Shown piece by piece: positions 1-8,599 of a DNA stretch of 64,000 nucleotides (the first letter of the stretch is position 1; each line of letters starts with the position of its first letter). The DNA lies in NCBI RefSeq assembly GCF_024178315.1, contig NZ_JAMZIK010000084.1:1-64000 (forward strand), read 5' to 3'. The notes below the pieces were generated by a model. That model made no database searches and was not told the origin of the DNA. It saw nothing but the letters and a program-made list of their open reading frames with translations. The position numbers and the translations under genes were made by a program. Origin of the DNA: Siccirubricoccus soli (GTDB taxonomy: Bacteria > Pseudomonadota > Alphaproteobacteria > Acetobacterales > Acetobacteraceae).

Positions 1-494
1 AGCAGCCGGCCGAGCAGCCGGCGGGCGCGGCCATCCTCCAGGCTGGCCAGCAGCCGGGGCAGGGTGGCGGCCATGGCCTCCGCCGCCGGGCGGGCGGCGG
101 CGGGGTCGGCCATGAAGCTGCGGAGGATGCCGGCGAGGTCCAGCCGCGCGATGACCCGCGCCACCTCCGCCTCGGTGAAGACATGGTTGGCGACGAAGCG
201 GCCGAGCCCCTGGCCGAGCCTCTCCTTCTGCCGCGGAATGATGGCGGTGTGCGGGATGGGCAGGCCGAGCGGCCGGCGGAACAGCGCCGTCACCGCGAAC
301 CAGTCAGCGATGCCGCCCACCAGCCCGGCCTTGGCCGCGGCCTGGAGCAGTTCTGTGGCATAGCCGGGCGGCAGGGCATAGCCGGCCAGCAGCAGGGCCG
401 CCATCAGCGCCAGCAGCAGGGTGGCGATGGCGCGGTGGCGGGCAAGGGCCACGCGCAGCGCGGCATCGGGGTCGGCGGCAGACATCCGCGCCAT
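1..494 (-). CDS. DUF445 (YjiN-like) membrane protein, N-terminal part, cut by window edge
   Basis: Read on the minus strand from an ATG at 494; a second in-frame ATG at 485 is equally possible. The visible 164 residues have a hydrophobic segment around residues 20-40, then a conserved stretch with AKAGLVGGIADWFAVTALFRRPLG and IPHTAIIPRQKERLG, which are hallmarks of the DUF445/YjiN family, followed by FVANHVF. These proteins are inner-membrane anchored with a long helical domain; their biochemical role is not known. The C-terminus lies beyond base 1. The family call is firm, the function is not. Confidence 0.85.
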   Translation of the reverse strand, partial: MARMSAADPDAALRVALARHRAIATLLLALMAALLLAGYALPPGYATELLQAAAKAGLVGGIADWFAVTALFRRPLGLPIPHTAIIPRQKERLGQGLGRFVANHVFTEAEVARVIARLDLAGILRSFMADPAAARPAAEAMAATLPRLLASLEDGRARRLLGRL

Positions 495-632
495 AGCTAG
501 GTGAACGGGCGGCGGCTGGGGAGGGGGGGGAAGGACGCGGAGGAAGTCCCGCCCCCGGCAGGGCCTTCCGCCTAGCTGTTCACCCCGCCGACACGGGCAA
601 GGTCCGGGGACGCAACCCCCCCCCCCAAGCCC
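495..632. other. intergenic start, no gene seen
   Basis: This stretch precedes the repeat block at 633-858. It holds a G-run and a C-run (about 526-533 and 617-626) and no convincing reading frame. It should carry the promoter of the DUF445 gene, but I cannot pick out a -35/-10 pair. Confidence 0.4.
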
Positions 633-755
633 CTAGTACTACCTGGGCAGAAACGAAAATTCCGCAGAGAAATCAGTGGCTTGCCGGCCAGGGCCCAATT
701 TCGCACCACTCTGAATTTGCTGAATTTTCGGTCGTTTCCGCCCAGGTAGTGCTAG
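633..755. mobile_element. MITE-like element with long terminal inverted repeats between two CTAG tetranucleotides
   Basis: A 115-bp core (637-751) lies between CTAG at 633-636 and CTAG at 752-755. Its ends are inverted repeats: the left end reads TACTACCTGGGCAGAAACG and the reverse complement of the right end reads CACTACCTGGGCGGAAACG. After a 4-base indel both continue with AAAATTC. Inside, a second dyad (AGTGG/CCACT near 680-710) extends the potential hairpin. It is AT-richer than its surroundings and has no open frame. A non-autonomous element with a CTAG target duplication (compatible with the YTAR targets of IS5-group elements) fits; a large regulatory hairpin is the alternative. No second copy was seen in this window. 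Confidence 0.5.
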
Positions 756-858
756 AGCAGATCGCGTTCAGATGGAATCATCTGAACGCGTGAAGATGCT
801 CGCAAAACAACGGCCTAGAGCATGCTCCGTGAGCGCAAGCGAACGCAGCATGCTCTAG
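752..858. repeat. two-palindrome interspersed repeat, family A copy 1
   Basis: Bounded by CTAG at both ends. The first palindrome is a perfect 12-bp stem (763-774 with 779-790, loop GAAT). A spacer of about 25 bases follows, then CTAG at 815-818 and a second dyad whose arms read GAGCATGCT and AGCATGCTC. It aligns along its length with the reverse complement of the copy at 30600-30707. It shares its left CTAG with the MITE-like element and lies 12 bases past the ppa stop codon. The design resembles the RIME elements of rhizobia. Confidence 0.8.
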
Positions 859-870
859 CCGTCGCCACGG

Positions 871-1404
871 TCACTCCGCGGCCTTGGCCCGCTCGATCGC
901 CTCGAGGATCAGCTTCCGCGCTTCCGCCGCATCGCCCCAGCCCAGGACCTTCACCCATTTGCCAGGTTCCAGATCCTTGTAGTGCTCGAAGAAGTGCTGG
1001 ATCTGATCGAGGGTGATCTGCGGCAGGTCGTCGTAGTTGTGGACCTTCTCGTACCGCTTGGTCAGCTTTGGCGTCGGCACGGCGATGATCTTCTCGTCTC
1101 CGCCGCCATCATCTTCCATCCGCAGCACGCCGATCGGGCGGACATTGATGACCGCGCCCGGCACGATCGGCCGCGTGTTGGCAACCAGCACGTCGATCGG
1201 GTCGCCGTCATCGCTCAGCGTATGCGGGACGAAGCCGTAATTCCCGGGATAACGCATCGGCGTGTAGAGGAAGCGGTCGACGAAAAGCGTGCCGGCCGCC
1301 TTGTCCATCTCGTATTTGATGGGTTCGCCGCCGATCGCGACCTCGACGATCACATTGACGTCGTCGGGAGGGTTCTTGCCGATCGGAATGGCGTCGATGC
1401 GCAT
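871..1404 (-). CDS. ppa: inorganic pyrophosphatase, family I
   Basis: A 177-residue protein, the usual length for bacterial soluble family I enzymes. It hydrolyses pyrophosphate to two phosphates in the cytoplasm, pulling biosynthetic reactions forward; Mg2+ is required. The family signature [10 protein letters not shown] with its catalytic aspartates is present near residues 64-73, together with YGFVPHT before it and [10 protein letters not shown] near the end. The ATG at 1404 gives the standard start MRIDAIPIG; an open frame continues 75 codons upstream but that part is not pyrophosphatase. It stands alone between the secretion operon and the repeat block. Confidence 0.95.
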   Translation of the reverse strand: MRIDAIPIGKNPPDDVNVIVEVAIGGEPIKYEMDKAAGTLFVDRFLYTPMRYPGNYGFVPHTLSDDGDPIDVLVANTRPIVPGAVINVRPIGVLRMEDDGGGDEKIIAVPTPKLTKRYEKVHNYDDLPQITLDQIQHFFEHYKDLEPGKWVKVLGWGDAAEARKLILEAIERAKAAE

Positions 1405-1488
1405 GCGGCTCGTGCTCCATGGAAGGCGTTCGCACCGCAGCATGTGCCGCAGCGCCGAGGGCAAGGCAATGGGGACCGCAGATCGGAC

Positions 1489-1516
1489 GGGGCCGGCGGC
1501 CGCTGGCCCCGGCCCC
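1489..1516 (-). terminator. possible hairpin after the secretion operon
   Basis: An 8-bp GC stem (GGGGCCGG at 1489-1496 with CCGGCCCC at 1509-1516, 12-base loop) lies just downstream of the HlyD stop codon on the minus strand. There is no clear U-tract, so it may be a weak or Rho-assisted terminator, or chance in GC-rich DNA. Confidence 0.3.
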
Positions 1517-1522
1517 CCGGCC

Positions 1523-2926
1523 TCAGTCGCGGAAGGCACGACGGGCGGAATTCCGGAGCGGCGACCAGAGATAGGATAGCGGCGTCCGCCGCTCGCCCAG
1601 CACATAGACCTCGGTCGGCATGCCGGCATTCATCCGGAGCTCGGGAAGCCGGTCGAGCATCGCCTGATCCATTTCCGCCCGCAGGACGAAGTAGCTTACC
1701 CCCTGCGGGTTCTGCTGCGCATCCGCGGCGACATGGATGACGTGGCCCGGAATGACCGGCATCTCGCGCATGCGGTAGGAGGTCAGGCGGACATTCACCC
1801 GTTGCCCGACCACCACCTGTTCGATATCCGTCGGCAGCACCTGGGCCTCGACGACGAAGCGGTCCCGCAACGGAACGATGTCGAGGATGGGCTGGCCGGC
1901 GGCGATGCTGGCGCCCGGGGTGAAGGTCTGGATGTTGGTGATCTTTCCGGCCTCCGGGGCCAGCACCTCGCGCCGGTTGAGGATATCCTGTGCCGCGCGC
2001 AGCGAGGCGAGGGCGGAGGCGGTGGAGGCCTCCGTCGTCTGCAGGTCCGTGGCGATGTCGGACAGTCGGGTGAGGCGGATCGTGGCGAGTTGCCGCTCGG
2101 CCTGCGCCACCTGCTCGCGCAGCTGGCCCTCCTGCGCCAGGGCAGTCTGGATGGCGGAGGAGAAACTCGCCTCGGTCCGCTGCAGCTCCAGCACGGTGAA
2201 GCGGGAGGCGAAGCCCTGCTGCAGCAGGCGGGACAGGCCCGCGATCTGCTCCCGCGTCGAGCGCACCTGAATTTCCGCCGCTTGGCGCTGACCGCGCACG
2301 CCGGCGATCTGCTCCTGCACCTGGCTGATGGCGCGTTCCTGCACCGCCACCTGACCGTCATAGGTGTTCCAGCGGGCGGCGAAGAGCGACTTCTCCGCCT
2401 CCAGCAGGTTGAGCACCGCGGGGTAGTCCACGGCGGCGCGCTGGACATCCTCGGGGAAGGTGAAGCTGCGCTGCTCTGCCTGCTCCGCCCGCAACCGGGC
2501 CATCCGGGCCCGGCCGCCCCAGTATTGGGTGCGCGCCTGGTCGGCGGTCGCCTCCGCCTGGGTGACGTCGAGCTGCAGCAGCGGCTGGCCTTCCGCCACG
2601 ACGGAGCCCTCCTGCACCAGCAGGTGGCGCAGGATGCCGGGCTCCAGCAGGTTCACCGTCTTGCGCCGGCCTTCGGGAATGAGCTGGCCGGTGGCGATGA
2701 CGGACTGCTCCATCCTCGTCATGGTGGCCCAGCCGAAGAAGGGCACCAGCGTCAGGCCAAGGGTCAGCATCGCCATGCGGGCGATGCGTCCGACCGGTGG
2801 CGCCTGCACCTGGGCCTCCAGCAATTGCTCCACCGGGACCGGCGGCGGCAGTGTGGTCGGGCTGCCGCCCTCGGCCGAAATCAGGGCGCGGCTCTGGTCC
2901 GGCCGCTGGTCAATCAACTCGTGCAA
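1523..2926 (-). CDS. HlyD-family periplasmic adaptor of a type I secretion system
   Basis: 467 residues. A short cytoplasmic N-terminus precedes one membrane helix at about residues 48-66 ([19 protein letters not shown]). A biotinyl-lipoyl-like half motif follows ([24 protein letters not shown] region), then a long periplasmic alpha-helical hairpin rich in Gln, Glu and Ala (about 110-310), then the second lipoyl half and a beta-barrel C-terminus ([20 protein letters not shown]). Such proteins link an inner-membrane ABC exporter to an outer-membrane TolC channel. The start is TTG at 2926, preceded by a G-rich ribosome site and overlapping the end of the upstream ABC gene by 17 bases, so translation is probably coupled. 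No TolC homologue is in the window. Confidence 0.92.
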   Translation of the reverse strand: MHELIDQRPDQSRALISAEGGSPTTLPPPVPVEQLLEAQVQAPPVGRIARMAMLTLGLTLVPFFGWATMTRMEQSVIATGQLIPEGRRKTVNLLEPGILRHLLVQEGSVVAEGQPLLQLDVTQAEATADQARTQYWGGRARMARLRAEQAEQRSFTFPEDVQRAAVDYPAVLNLLEAEKSLFAARWNTYDGQVAVQERAISQVQEQIAGVRGQRQAAEIQVRSTREQIAGLSRLLQQGFASRFTVLELQRTEASFSSAIQTALAQEGQLREQVAQAERQLATIRLTRLSDIATDLQTTEASTASALASLRAAQDILNRREVLAPEAGKITNIQTFTPGASIAAGQPILDIVPLRDRFVVEAQVLPTDIEQVVVGQRVNVRLTSYRMREMPVIPGHVIHVAADAQQNPQGVSYFVLRAEMDQAMLDRLPELRMNAGMPTEVYVLGERRTPLSYLWSPLRNSARRAFRD

Positions 2927-4649
2927 GGCTGCCCCCCATGATGTCGGCGTCCTGCTCCGCAGGGCGCACCTGCCACTGGCCGTTCTTCCCCAGCAGCAGG
3001 CGGAGATCCGTCAGATCGTTCCAGGTGCGCGGCTCGTGCGTCACCAGCAGCACCACGGCGCCGCGCGCCTTCGCCTCCTCGACCGCCCGACGCATCACGG
3101 CGCGGGACTGGCCGTCCATTCCCACCTCGGGCTCGTCCAGCACCAGCAGCCGGGGGTCCCGGTAGAGGGCGCGGGCCAGGCCGATCAGCCGGCGCTGGCC
3201 GGCCGAGAGCCCGGCTGCCGTGCCGGCCGGCGTCTGGTAGCCGAGCGGCAGCCGGCCGATCATGTCGTGCGCCCCGGCGGCGCGGGCGGCGGCGACCACG
3301 TCGCTGGCCGCTGCGCCCGGCCCGCGGCCGATATTGCGGAAGATGTCGCCTTCCAGCAGCTGCACGTCCTGCGGCAGATAGCCGATGCGGGCGCCGAAGG
3401 CCGCGCGGTCGCAATGCCAGCTATCCTGCCCGTCCAGCAGCACCCGGCCGGAGGTCGGCGGCATCAGCCCGAGGACGAGGCGGAGCAGGGTGGACTTGCC
3501 GACGCCGTTCGGCCCCTGCACGGTCATCATCGTGCCCGGCGCGACGCGCAGCCCGATGCCCTTGAGGATCGGTTGCGGGCGGCCTTCCGGCCAGAAGCCG
3601 AGATCTTCGATGACGAGGCCGGTCGCCGCCTCCACCTCCGGCGGATGCACCGGGGGCTCGCCATCCTGCCGCATGGTGCTGCGCAGCCGCTGCCAGGCCT
3701 GCGCCGCCTGGGCCAGGATCGCCCAATTGTGGAAGAGGTGGGAAAAGGGCTGGGTGGCGGCGCTCAGGGCGAGGGTGATGGCAAGCAGCAGCCCGACCGT
3801 TGCCTCATGCTGGATCACCAGATAGGCACCGTACATGAAGGCGCCGATCAGCACCAGGTGGGAGATGAAGTGATCCAGCTCGTGCATGGTGCCGAAGCGG
3901 TGCTGACTGGCGTCCTCGGCATCCAGCGCCGCATTGTACTTGGCATGCCAGCGCAGCAGCGTCGCCGGCAGCAGGCCGAGGCCGCGCACCACGTCCGGAT
4001 GCAGGAACTGGCTGCCGAGCTCCGCCTGGGCGGCATCGAGCTGGCTGCGACTCTTCAGCATCAGCTGCCGCGTCGTCAACAGCACCACCGCGCCGATCAG
4101 CGCCGAAAGCGCCATGCCGCCGAGCCCGATCATGCCCAGCCAGAAATCCAGGTAGAACAGCAGCAGGATGGCGATGACGGCGCCGAGCAGGTCGAGGATC
4201 GCCGCTGGGGTGCGGCTGGAGAAGAAGCGCTGCACCGTTGCGATGTCGCGCAGGATGGGCAGGGCGGAGCCGGCATCGGTACGGACGGCGTTGCGCACTG
4301 CCGCCTGCATCGCCTCGAGCTTGAGGCGGAGGCCGAAGCGCTCCGCGGCGGCGGCCAGCATGGCGGAGCGGAAATGGCCTGCCAGGGTGCTGACCGCGAG
4401 CATGCCGACGAAGACGAGGCTGAGCGCCGCCAGCGTATCCAGGTTGCGGCTTTCGATCACCCCGTCCGACAGGTGCTTCATGTAGAGGACGATGCCGAGG
4501 AAGCCGAACTGCTGGGCGATGGTAAGGGCCAGCAGCGCGCACAGCGTGAAGGGGGTCAAGCCGAACTGGCCGAGCCGCAGCGGCGCCGGCCGCGCCATCG
4601 CCGGGGCGGGGCGCGCCGCGGCGCCCTGGGGGAGTGCGGTCGCGCTCAT
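2910..4649 (-). CDS. type I secretion ABC permease/ATPase, half-transporter B
   Basis: 579 residues. An N-terminal membrane domain (about 30-320, six predicted helices) is followed by an ATPase domain. Walker A GPNGVGKST is at 379-387, the signature is LSAGQRR near 481-487, Walker B LLVLDEPE is at 501-508 with the catalytic Glu present, and the switch His is in VTHEP near 538. There is no C39 peptidase domain, so cargo is expected to carry a C-terminal signal, as RTX proteins do. The start ATG overlaps the stop of the neighbouring ABC gene by four bases (ATGA), and the two products have the same length. A heterodimer of the two is the natural inference. The signature (Ala in place of the usual first Gly) is slightly unusual. 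Confidence 0.93.
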   Translation of the reverse strand: MSATALPQGAAARPAPAMARPAPLRLGQFGLTPFTLCALLALTIAQQFGFLGIVLYMKHLSDGVIESRNLDTLAALSLVFVGMLAVSTLAGHFRSAMLAAAAERFGLRLKLEAMQAAVRNAVRTDAGSALPILRDIATVQRFFSSRTPAAILDLLGAVIAILLLFYLDFWLGMIGLGGMALSALIGAVVLLTTRQLMLKSRSQLDAAQAELGSQFLHPDVVRGLGLLPATLLRWHAKYNAALDAEDASQHRFGTMHELDHFISHLVLIGAFMYGAYLVIQHEATVGLLLAITLALSAATQPFSHLFHNWAILAQAAQAWQRLRSTMRQDGEPPVHPPEVEAATGLVIEDLGFWPEGRPQPILKGIGLRVAPGTMMTVQGPNGVGKSTLLRLVLGLMPPTSGRVLLDGQDSWHCDRAAFGARIGYLPQDVQLLEGDIFRNIGRGPGAAASDVVAAARAAGAHDMIGRLPLGYQTPAGTAAGLSAGQRRLIGLARALYRDPRLLVLDEPEVGMDGQSRAVMRRAVEEAKARGAVVLLVTHEPRTWNDLTDLRLLLGKNGQWQVRPAEQDADIMGGSLARVD

Positions 4650-6385
4650 GCCGCGGCCTCCCGCGCCGGCTTGCTACGTGGCCGCGACACGGCGCGGCCA
4701 CGGCCGGGCAGCCGCGCCTGGTCTTCCCCGGCCGGCACCAGCGTGCCGTTGCGCAGCGCCAGCACCCGGTCAGCGACGGCCAGCAGGTTCGGCCGGTGGG
4801 TGGTGAAGATCACGGAGGTCCGTTCCTCCCGCAGCACCTGGAGCAGGGTGGCGACGCCGGCCTCGCCCTCGGCGTCGAGGGAGCCGGCCAGCTCGTCGAG
4901 GATCAGCAGCTTTGGCCGGCCGTAGAGGGCGCGGGCGAGGGCGATGCGCTGGCGCTGGCCCATGGAGAGCTGATGGCTCTGCAGCAACGGGGTGGCGTAG
5001 CCATGCGGCAGGGCGATGATCGCCTCATGCGCCTGGGCGCGCTTGGCGGCATCCAGGACCAGGCCGGGCTGCGGCATTTCCAGCCGGGCGATCACCTCTT
5101 CCACCGTGCCGCGGGAGAGCAGGCTGTCCTGCGGCAGGTAGCCGACATGCCGGGCCAGGTCGCGGCGGTCCCATTGATGGGTGGCGTGGCCGTCCAGGTA
5201 GATGCCGCCGATGCTTGGCCGCATCACCCCCATCAGCAGCCGCAGCAGGGTGGATTTGCCGCTGCCCGAGGCGCCGACGATGGCGACGATCTCGCCCGGC
5301 TCCACCACCAGGTCGATGTTGCGCAGGATGGGCGGGTTGGGGCCGCGGAAGGCAAAGGACATGCGCTCCACCACCAGCCGGCCTTCCGGGCAGGGGTAGG
5401 CGAGGCCCTCGGCCTGGGCGCCGCCCTCGTCCACCAGCTTGCGCAGGCGCTTCCAGGCGGCCGCCGCCTCCGCAATGGTCTTGGCATGGGCGCCGATGCC
5501 GACATAGGGCATGACCACCATCCCGACCAGCATCACGCCGCCGGCGATTGCCGCATGCACGCTGATGCCGGAGATGGTGAAGAAGGCCATCATGCCCATG
5601 GAAGCGCCACGGAAGGTGCCCATCAGGAATTCAAGCGCCGTGCGCAGCCGTTCCGCCCGGCGTTCCGCCAGCCAGGCCTCGCCGCCGCCGGCAGTGCTCA
5701 GCGCCACCCATTCCCGGGCGAGGGCCGGCAGCATGCCCATGGAGAGCACCGCCTCGCCGCTGCGCATCGCATCTGCGGCATGGCCATAGGCGCGGGCATT
5801 GGCCTGGCCGGAGAGGACGGCCGCCTGTTCGCTCGCCCGGGCGAGCAGCAGGCTGAGGATGGTGGCGAGGATGCAGTAGGCCAGGGCCATGATGCCGAGG
5901 GCGATCTGCATATAGGCCACCAGGGCAAGCAGCACGGGGGTGATGATGAAGTTCAGCGCCGAGCTGGTCGCCGAGCTGGCAAGTGCGGTGCGCAACTGCT
6001 CGATATCGTTGACGACCTCGGCCGAGAGCGTTTCCGGCCGCCCGGCACGCTGGGCGGCCGCCAGCGCCGCCGGGACCGCGAGGCGCTGCGCCGCGTAGCG
6101 TGCCATGCTGCCAATGGAATAATGCTGCAGGGCCCGCAGCGCTGCCATCGTCGCCAGGCCGATCAGCCAGAAGACGGCGACCGACTCCGCCGTCTCGGCG
6201 CTCAGGGTCTGCGGGACCTTGCTGATGAGCTGCAGCTTGTTCATCAGGATTGCGAAGCTCAGCAGCAGCGCTAGCAGGCTGAGGATGATGACCAGGATCA
6301 GCCAGCCGCTCGCGGCCCGCAGCACCTGCTCGATCGCGCGCTGCAGCATGGCTTCCGGCGTCTGGGGCCGGTTGCTGCCGGACAT
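4646..6385 (-). CDS. type I secretion ABC permease/ATPase, half-transporter A
   Basis: 579 residues, again a membrane domain (about 25-310) plus an ATPase domain. Walker A GASGSGKST is at 371-379, the signature LSMGQRQR at 473-480, Walker B LLILDELAGSLD around 493-504, and the switch His in TTHRP. The residue after the catalytic Glu is Leu rather than Pro. The sequence is clearly different from the second ABC gene, so this is not a recent tandem duplication. It starts 5 bases after the stop of the GWAWD-domain gene and ends in an ATGA overlap with its partner, so both are probably made from one transcript in step. Most type I systems use a homodimer, so a two-gene exporter is less common. Confidence 0.92.
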   Translation of the reverse strand: MSGSNRPQTPEAMLQRAIEQVLRAASGWLILVIILSLLALLLSFAILMNKLQLISKVPQTLSAETAESVAVFWLIGLATMAALRALQHYSIGSMARYAAQRLAVPAALAAAQRAGRPETLSAEVVNDIEQLRTALASSATSSALNFIITPVLLALVAYMQIALGIMALAYCILATILSLLLARASEQAAVLSGQANARAYGHAADAMRSGEAVLSMGMLPALAREWVALSTAGGGEAWLAERRAERLRTALEFLMGTFRGASMGMMAFFTISGISVHAAIAGGVMLVGMVVMPYVGIGAHAKTIAEAAAAWKRLRKLVDEGGAQAEGLAYPCPEGRLVVERMSFAFRGPNPPILRNIDLVVEPGEIVAIVGASGSGKSTLLRLLMGVMRPSIGGIYLDGHATHQWDRRDLARHVGYLPQDSLLSRGTVEEVIARLEMPQPGLVLDAAKRAQAHEAIIALPHGYATPLLQSHQLSMGQRQRIALARALYGRPKLLILDELAGSLDAEGEAGVATLLQVLREERTSVIFTTHRPNLLAVADRVLALRNGTLVPAGEDQARLPGRGRAVSRPRSKPAREAAA

Positions 6386-6390
6386 CGGGC

Positions 6391-7125
6391 TCAGCTCCAG
6401 TAGCCGGCGGCGGCGGCGGCCAGGGCGGCACTTACCGCGCTGGCCAGCAGCGCGATCAGCGCCGCCTGCCAGGGATCAAGATGCCCGCCCGCCGCCGCCG
6501 CCTTCTCGGGCGCGGCAGCGTCGGCCAGCCGCGAATCCAGCCGGGCGATCCACAATTCCAACTCGTCCAGGCGCTTGTGCAGCGCGGTGTTGTCGCGGGC
6601 GATGGCGGCCACCGCCTCGACCTCCGGCAAGGTCTCGGCCCGAGCCCGCAGCGCGGCATGTTCGGCCCGGATCTCCTTCTGCTCGGCAGCCATGGCTTCC
6701 ACAGCACGCTGGAGCTGGGTGGCCACCTGGGTATCGTCCGGGCGGCGCAGCCGGATCGTCACCGGGTAGCTCCGGCCATCGGCGCCGAGGCCGGTGAGGC
6801 TGAGTTCGCCCCGGCGCTCGAACCATTCGGCGGTCAGCGGGAATTCGAAGGCGTGGCAGCCATCGCCGATGCCGTTGGCGGCAAGGTCCGGCCGGGCGAA
6901 ATCGGCGACGGTGCTCGCCACCACCTCCCCGGCCAGGCGCAGCTCCACCGGCACGCGGTAGCCGGGGTAGGCGGCATCCCAGGCCCAGCCATAGATCCGG
7001 TCGGCGGTCGCATTGTCCACCATCCCGCGCACATCCGACGCAACCTGCGCAGTCTGTCCCGCCACACCACCCTCCGGCATCTGGCCCGCCTCCGGTCCCG
7101 GTTTGCGCGCATCCACCATGGTCAT
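6391..7125 (-). CDS. GWAWD-domain, coiled-coil, C-terminally membrane-anchored protein of unknown function
   Basis: 244 residues with no enzyme motif. Residues 33-130 form a compact domain with IYGWAWDAAYPGYRVPVEL, then ADFARPDL and GDGCHAFEFPL; similar domains occur in acetobacterial surface-glycan proteins. Residues about 133-203 are a predicted coiled coil (regular Leu/Ala heptads, many Glu and Arg). Residues about 219-241 are a single hydrophobic helix near the C-terminus, giving a tail-anchored layout. It has no signal peptide, so the domain and coil should face the cytoplasm. It stands between the glycosyltransferases and the exporter genes, 5 bases before the first ABC gene. A role in bringing substrate or glycosyltransferases to the exporter is an inference from position only. 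Confidence 0.75.
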   Translation of the reverse strand: MTMVDARKPGPEAGQMPEGGVAGQTAQVASDVRGMVDNATADRIYGWAWDAAYPGYRVPVELRLAGEVVASTVADFARPDLAANGIGDGCHAFEFPLTAEWFERRGELSLTGLGADGRSYPVTIRLRRPDDTQVATQLQRAVEAMAAEQKEIRAEHAALRARAETLPEVEAVAAIARDNTALHKRLDELELWIARLDSRLADAAAPEKAAAAGGHLDPWQAALIALLASAVSAALAAAAAGYWS

Positions 7126-7354
7126 TCAGACAGTCTCCCGAAACCGGTCTTGGAAAGTTAAGCGACCGGCTTGCAGCATTCGTCGTCGCCCCAATCGCCG
7201 TTCCGGCACGGATGTCGTTCCGGCATAGAGGACCTCTGGCCGGCGCCTGGGCCAGCCGCGCTAATTTTCCAGGGGCTATTGCCCGCCAAGTGGCTGTTTC
7301 CCCCGGCGATACCGCGCGGCCGGCCCGGCTCCGGCCGCTCGCCGCGGGGCAAGA

Positions 7355-8599
7355 CTACGCCGAAACCGCCTCCAGCGCATCTTGATAGAGAGTAAGATGG
7401 CGCTTCGCTACTTCAGCGATAGTGGGCGGCGCTTCGATACGAGCCACCAGCCTTTCCCACAATCCATCCGACTCGACGGCATTGCGAATACATTGGGCGA
7501 GGCCCACCGGGTCGTTCACCGGTGCATGCAGCCCATCCACCCCGTCCCGCACCATCTCCGCCATGCCACCGATGCCGCCGCAGATGACCGGCCGGCGGTG
7601 CAGGAAAGCCTCCTGGATGACCAGGGGGGCGTTCTCCCACCAGATCGAGGGGACGACCACCCAATCCACCTTGGCTATCAGCCCCGGCAACTCCGCCGCA
7701 GTGTAGGGGCCGACCCAATTGGCCGAGGGCGTCGCGGCGAGGTCGGCCTTCAGCGTCTCCATGAAGGCTTCGGACTGGTAGGCGGCGCCGCCATGCAGGG
7801 TGACGCGGTGCGCGACGCCGGCCGCCTCAAGCTGGCGGGAGGCGGCGAGCAGCACGAGGCTGCCCTTGAAGCGGTTCAGATGGCCGAAGAAGCCGATGCG
7901 GTCGCGCCTGCCATCCGGGGCGGGGCGGTGCGGGGCCGGGGGCACCGGCAGCAGCCCGTTCGGCATCACCTCGATCCGCTCCGCCGGCCAGCCGGCGGCG
8001 ATGTAGCGGTTCCGGGCGAAGGCGGAGGGGGTGAGGATGCGGTCGAAATCCCGGAAGACGTCGCGCATCTGCAGTTCGCGCATGACGAAATCCGCCCCGG
8101 GCCGGCCGGGGAAGCAGCCCTGGCAGGCATCCAGCGACGGCCCGCCGCAGAGCCGCCCCGCGGTCGTCAGCATCTGGCCTTCCTGCGGGCAGAGCGGGAA
8201 GAAGTCATGCGCGGTGAAGATGAACCGGGCGCGCGGCGCGGCCCGCCGCAGCAGGTCGATGCTCTCCACGCCCCAGAGCAGCGCATGGTGCAGGTGGATG
8301 ACGTCCGGTGCCAGCTCGGCCACCAGCGGCAGCAGGCTGGCCAGGCCGTAGGTGTCCGGCTGGGCCAGGAAGAAGCGGTCGAAATGGCCGAGCCAGACCA
8401 GCATCTCATCCGCCGCGTCGCCGATGCCCTGCAGCATGGTGCCCGGCCGGCGCTCCCGGTGGCTGCCGGTCACGGCGGCGAGGAAGACCCCCTCCACCTG
8501 GTGCCGGTCCCGCAACTCGCGGAACAGGTTGCGCGCCAGTACCTCCGTGCCGCCGGGTTGCAGGCTCGGGTGGTTGTGGCAGAGGAATAGCAGCTTCAT
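7355..8599 (-). CDS. glycosyltransferase family 4
   Basis: 414 residues. It begins MKLLFLCHNHPSLQPGGTE, the N-terminal GT4 pattern with a glycine-rich acceptor loop, and contains DVIHLHHALLWG and FTAHDFFPLCP. The C-terminal half carries the nucleotide-sugar site (VPSIWWENAPLVIQEAF, the E-x7-E motif). A four-Cys stretch near residues 150-170 (CPQEG, CGG, CQGC) recalls GT4 enzymes of surface-glycan clusters. The ATG at 8599 overlaps the stop of the large GT2 (ATGA), so they are translationally coupled. The sugar and acceptor are unknown; the setting suggests glycosylation of a secreted RTX protein or a surface polysaccharide. A 229-bp gap separates it from the next gene, without a promoter I can name. 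Confidence 0.88.
   Translation of the reverse strand: MKLLFLCHNHPSLQPGGTEVLARNLFRELRDRHQVEGVFLAAVTGSHRERRPGTMLQGIGDAADEMLVWLGHFDRFFLAQPDTYGLASLLPLVAELAPDVIHLHHALLWGVESIDLLRRAAPRARFIFTAHDFFPLCPQEGQMLTTAGRLCGGPSLDACQGCFPGRPGADFVMRELQMRDVFRDFDRILTPSAFARNRYIAAGWPAERIEVMPNGLLPVPPAPHRPAPDGRRDRIGFFGHLNRFKGSLVLLAASRQLEAAGVAHRVTLHGGAAYQSEAFMETLKADLAATPSANWVGPYTAAELPGLIAKVDWVVVPSIWWENAPLVIQEAFLHRRPVICGGIGGMAEMVRDGVDGLHAPVNDPVGLAQCIRNAVESDGLWERLVARIEAPPTIAEVAKRHLTLYQDALEAVSA

Noticed and set aside
2460-4925. 821-codon plus-strand frame opposite the ABC transporter gene
   Set aside because: The ABC protein has all ATPase motifs on the other strand; the plus frame has none.
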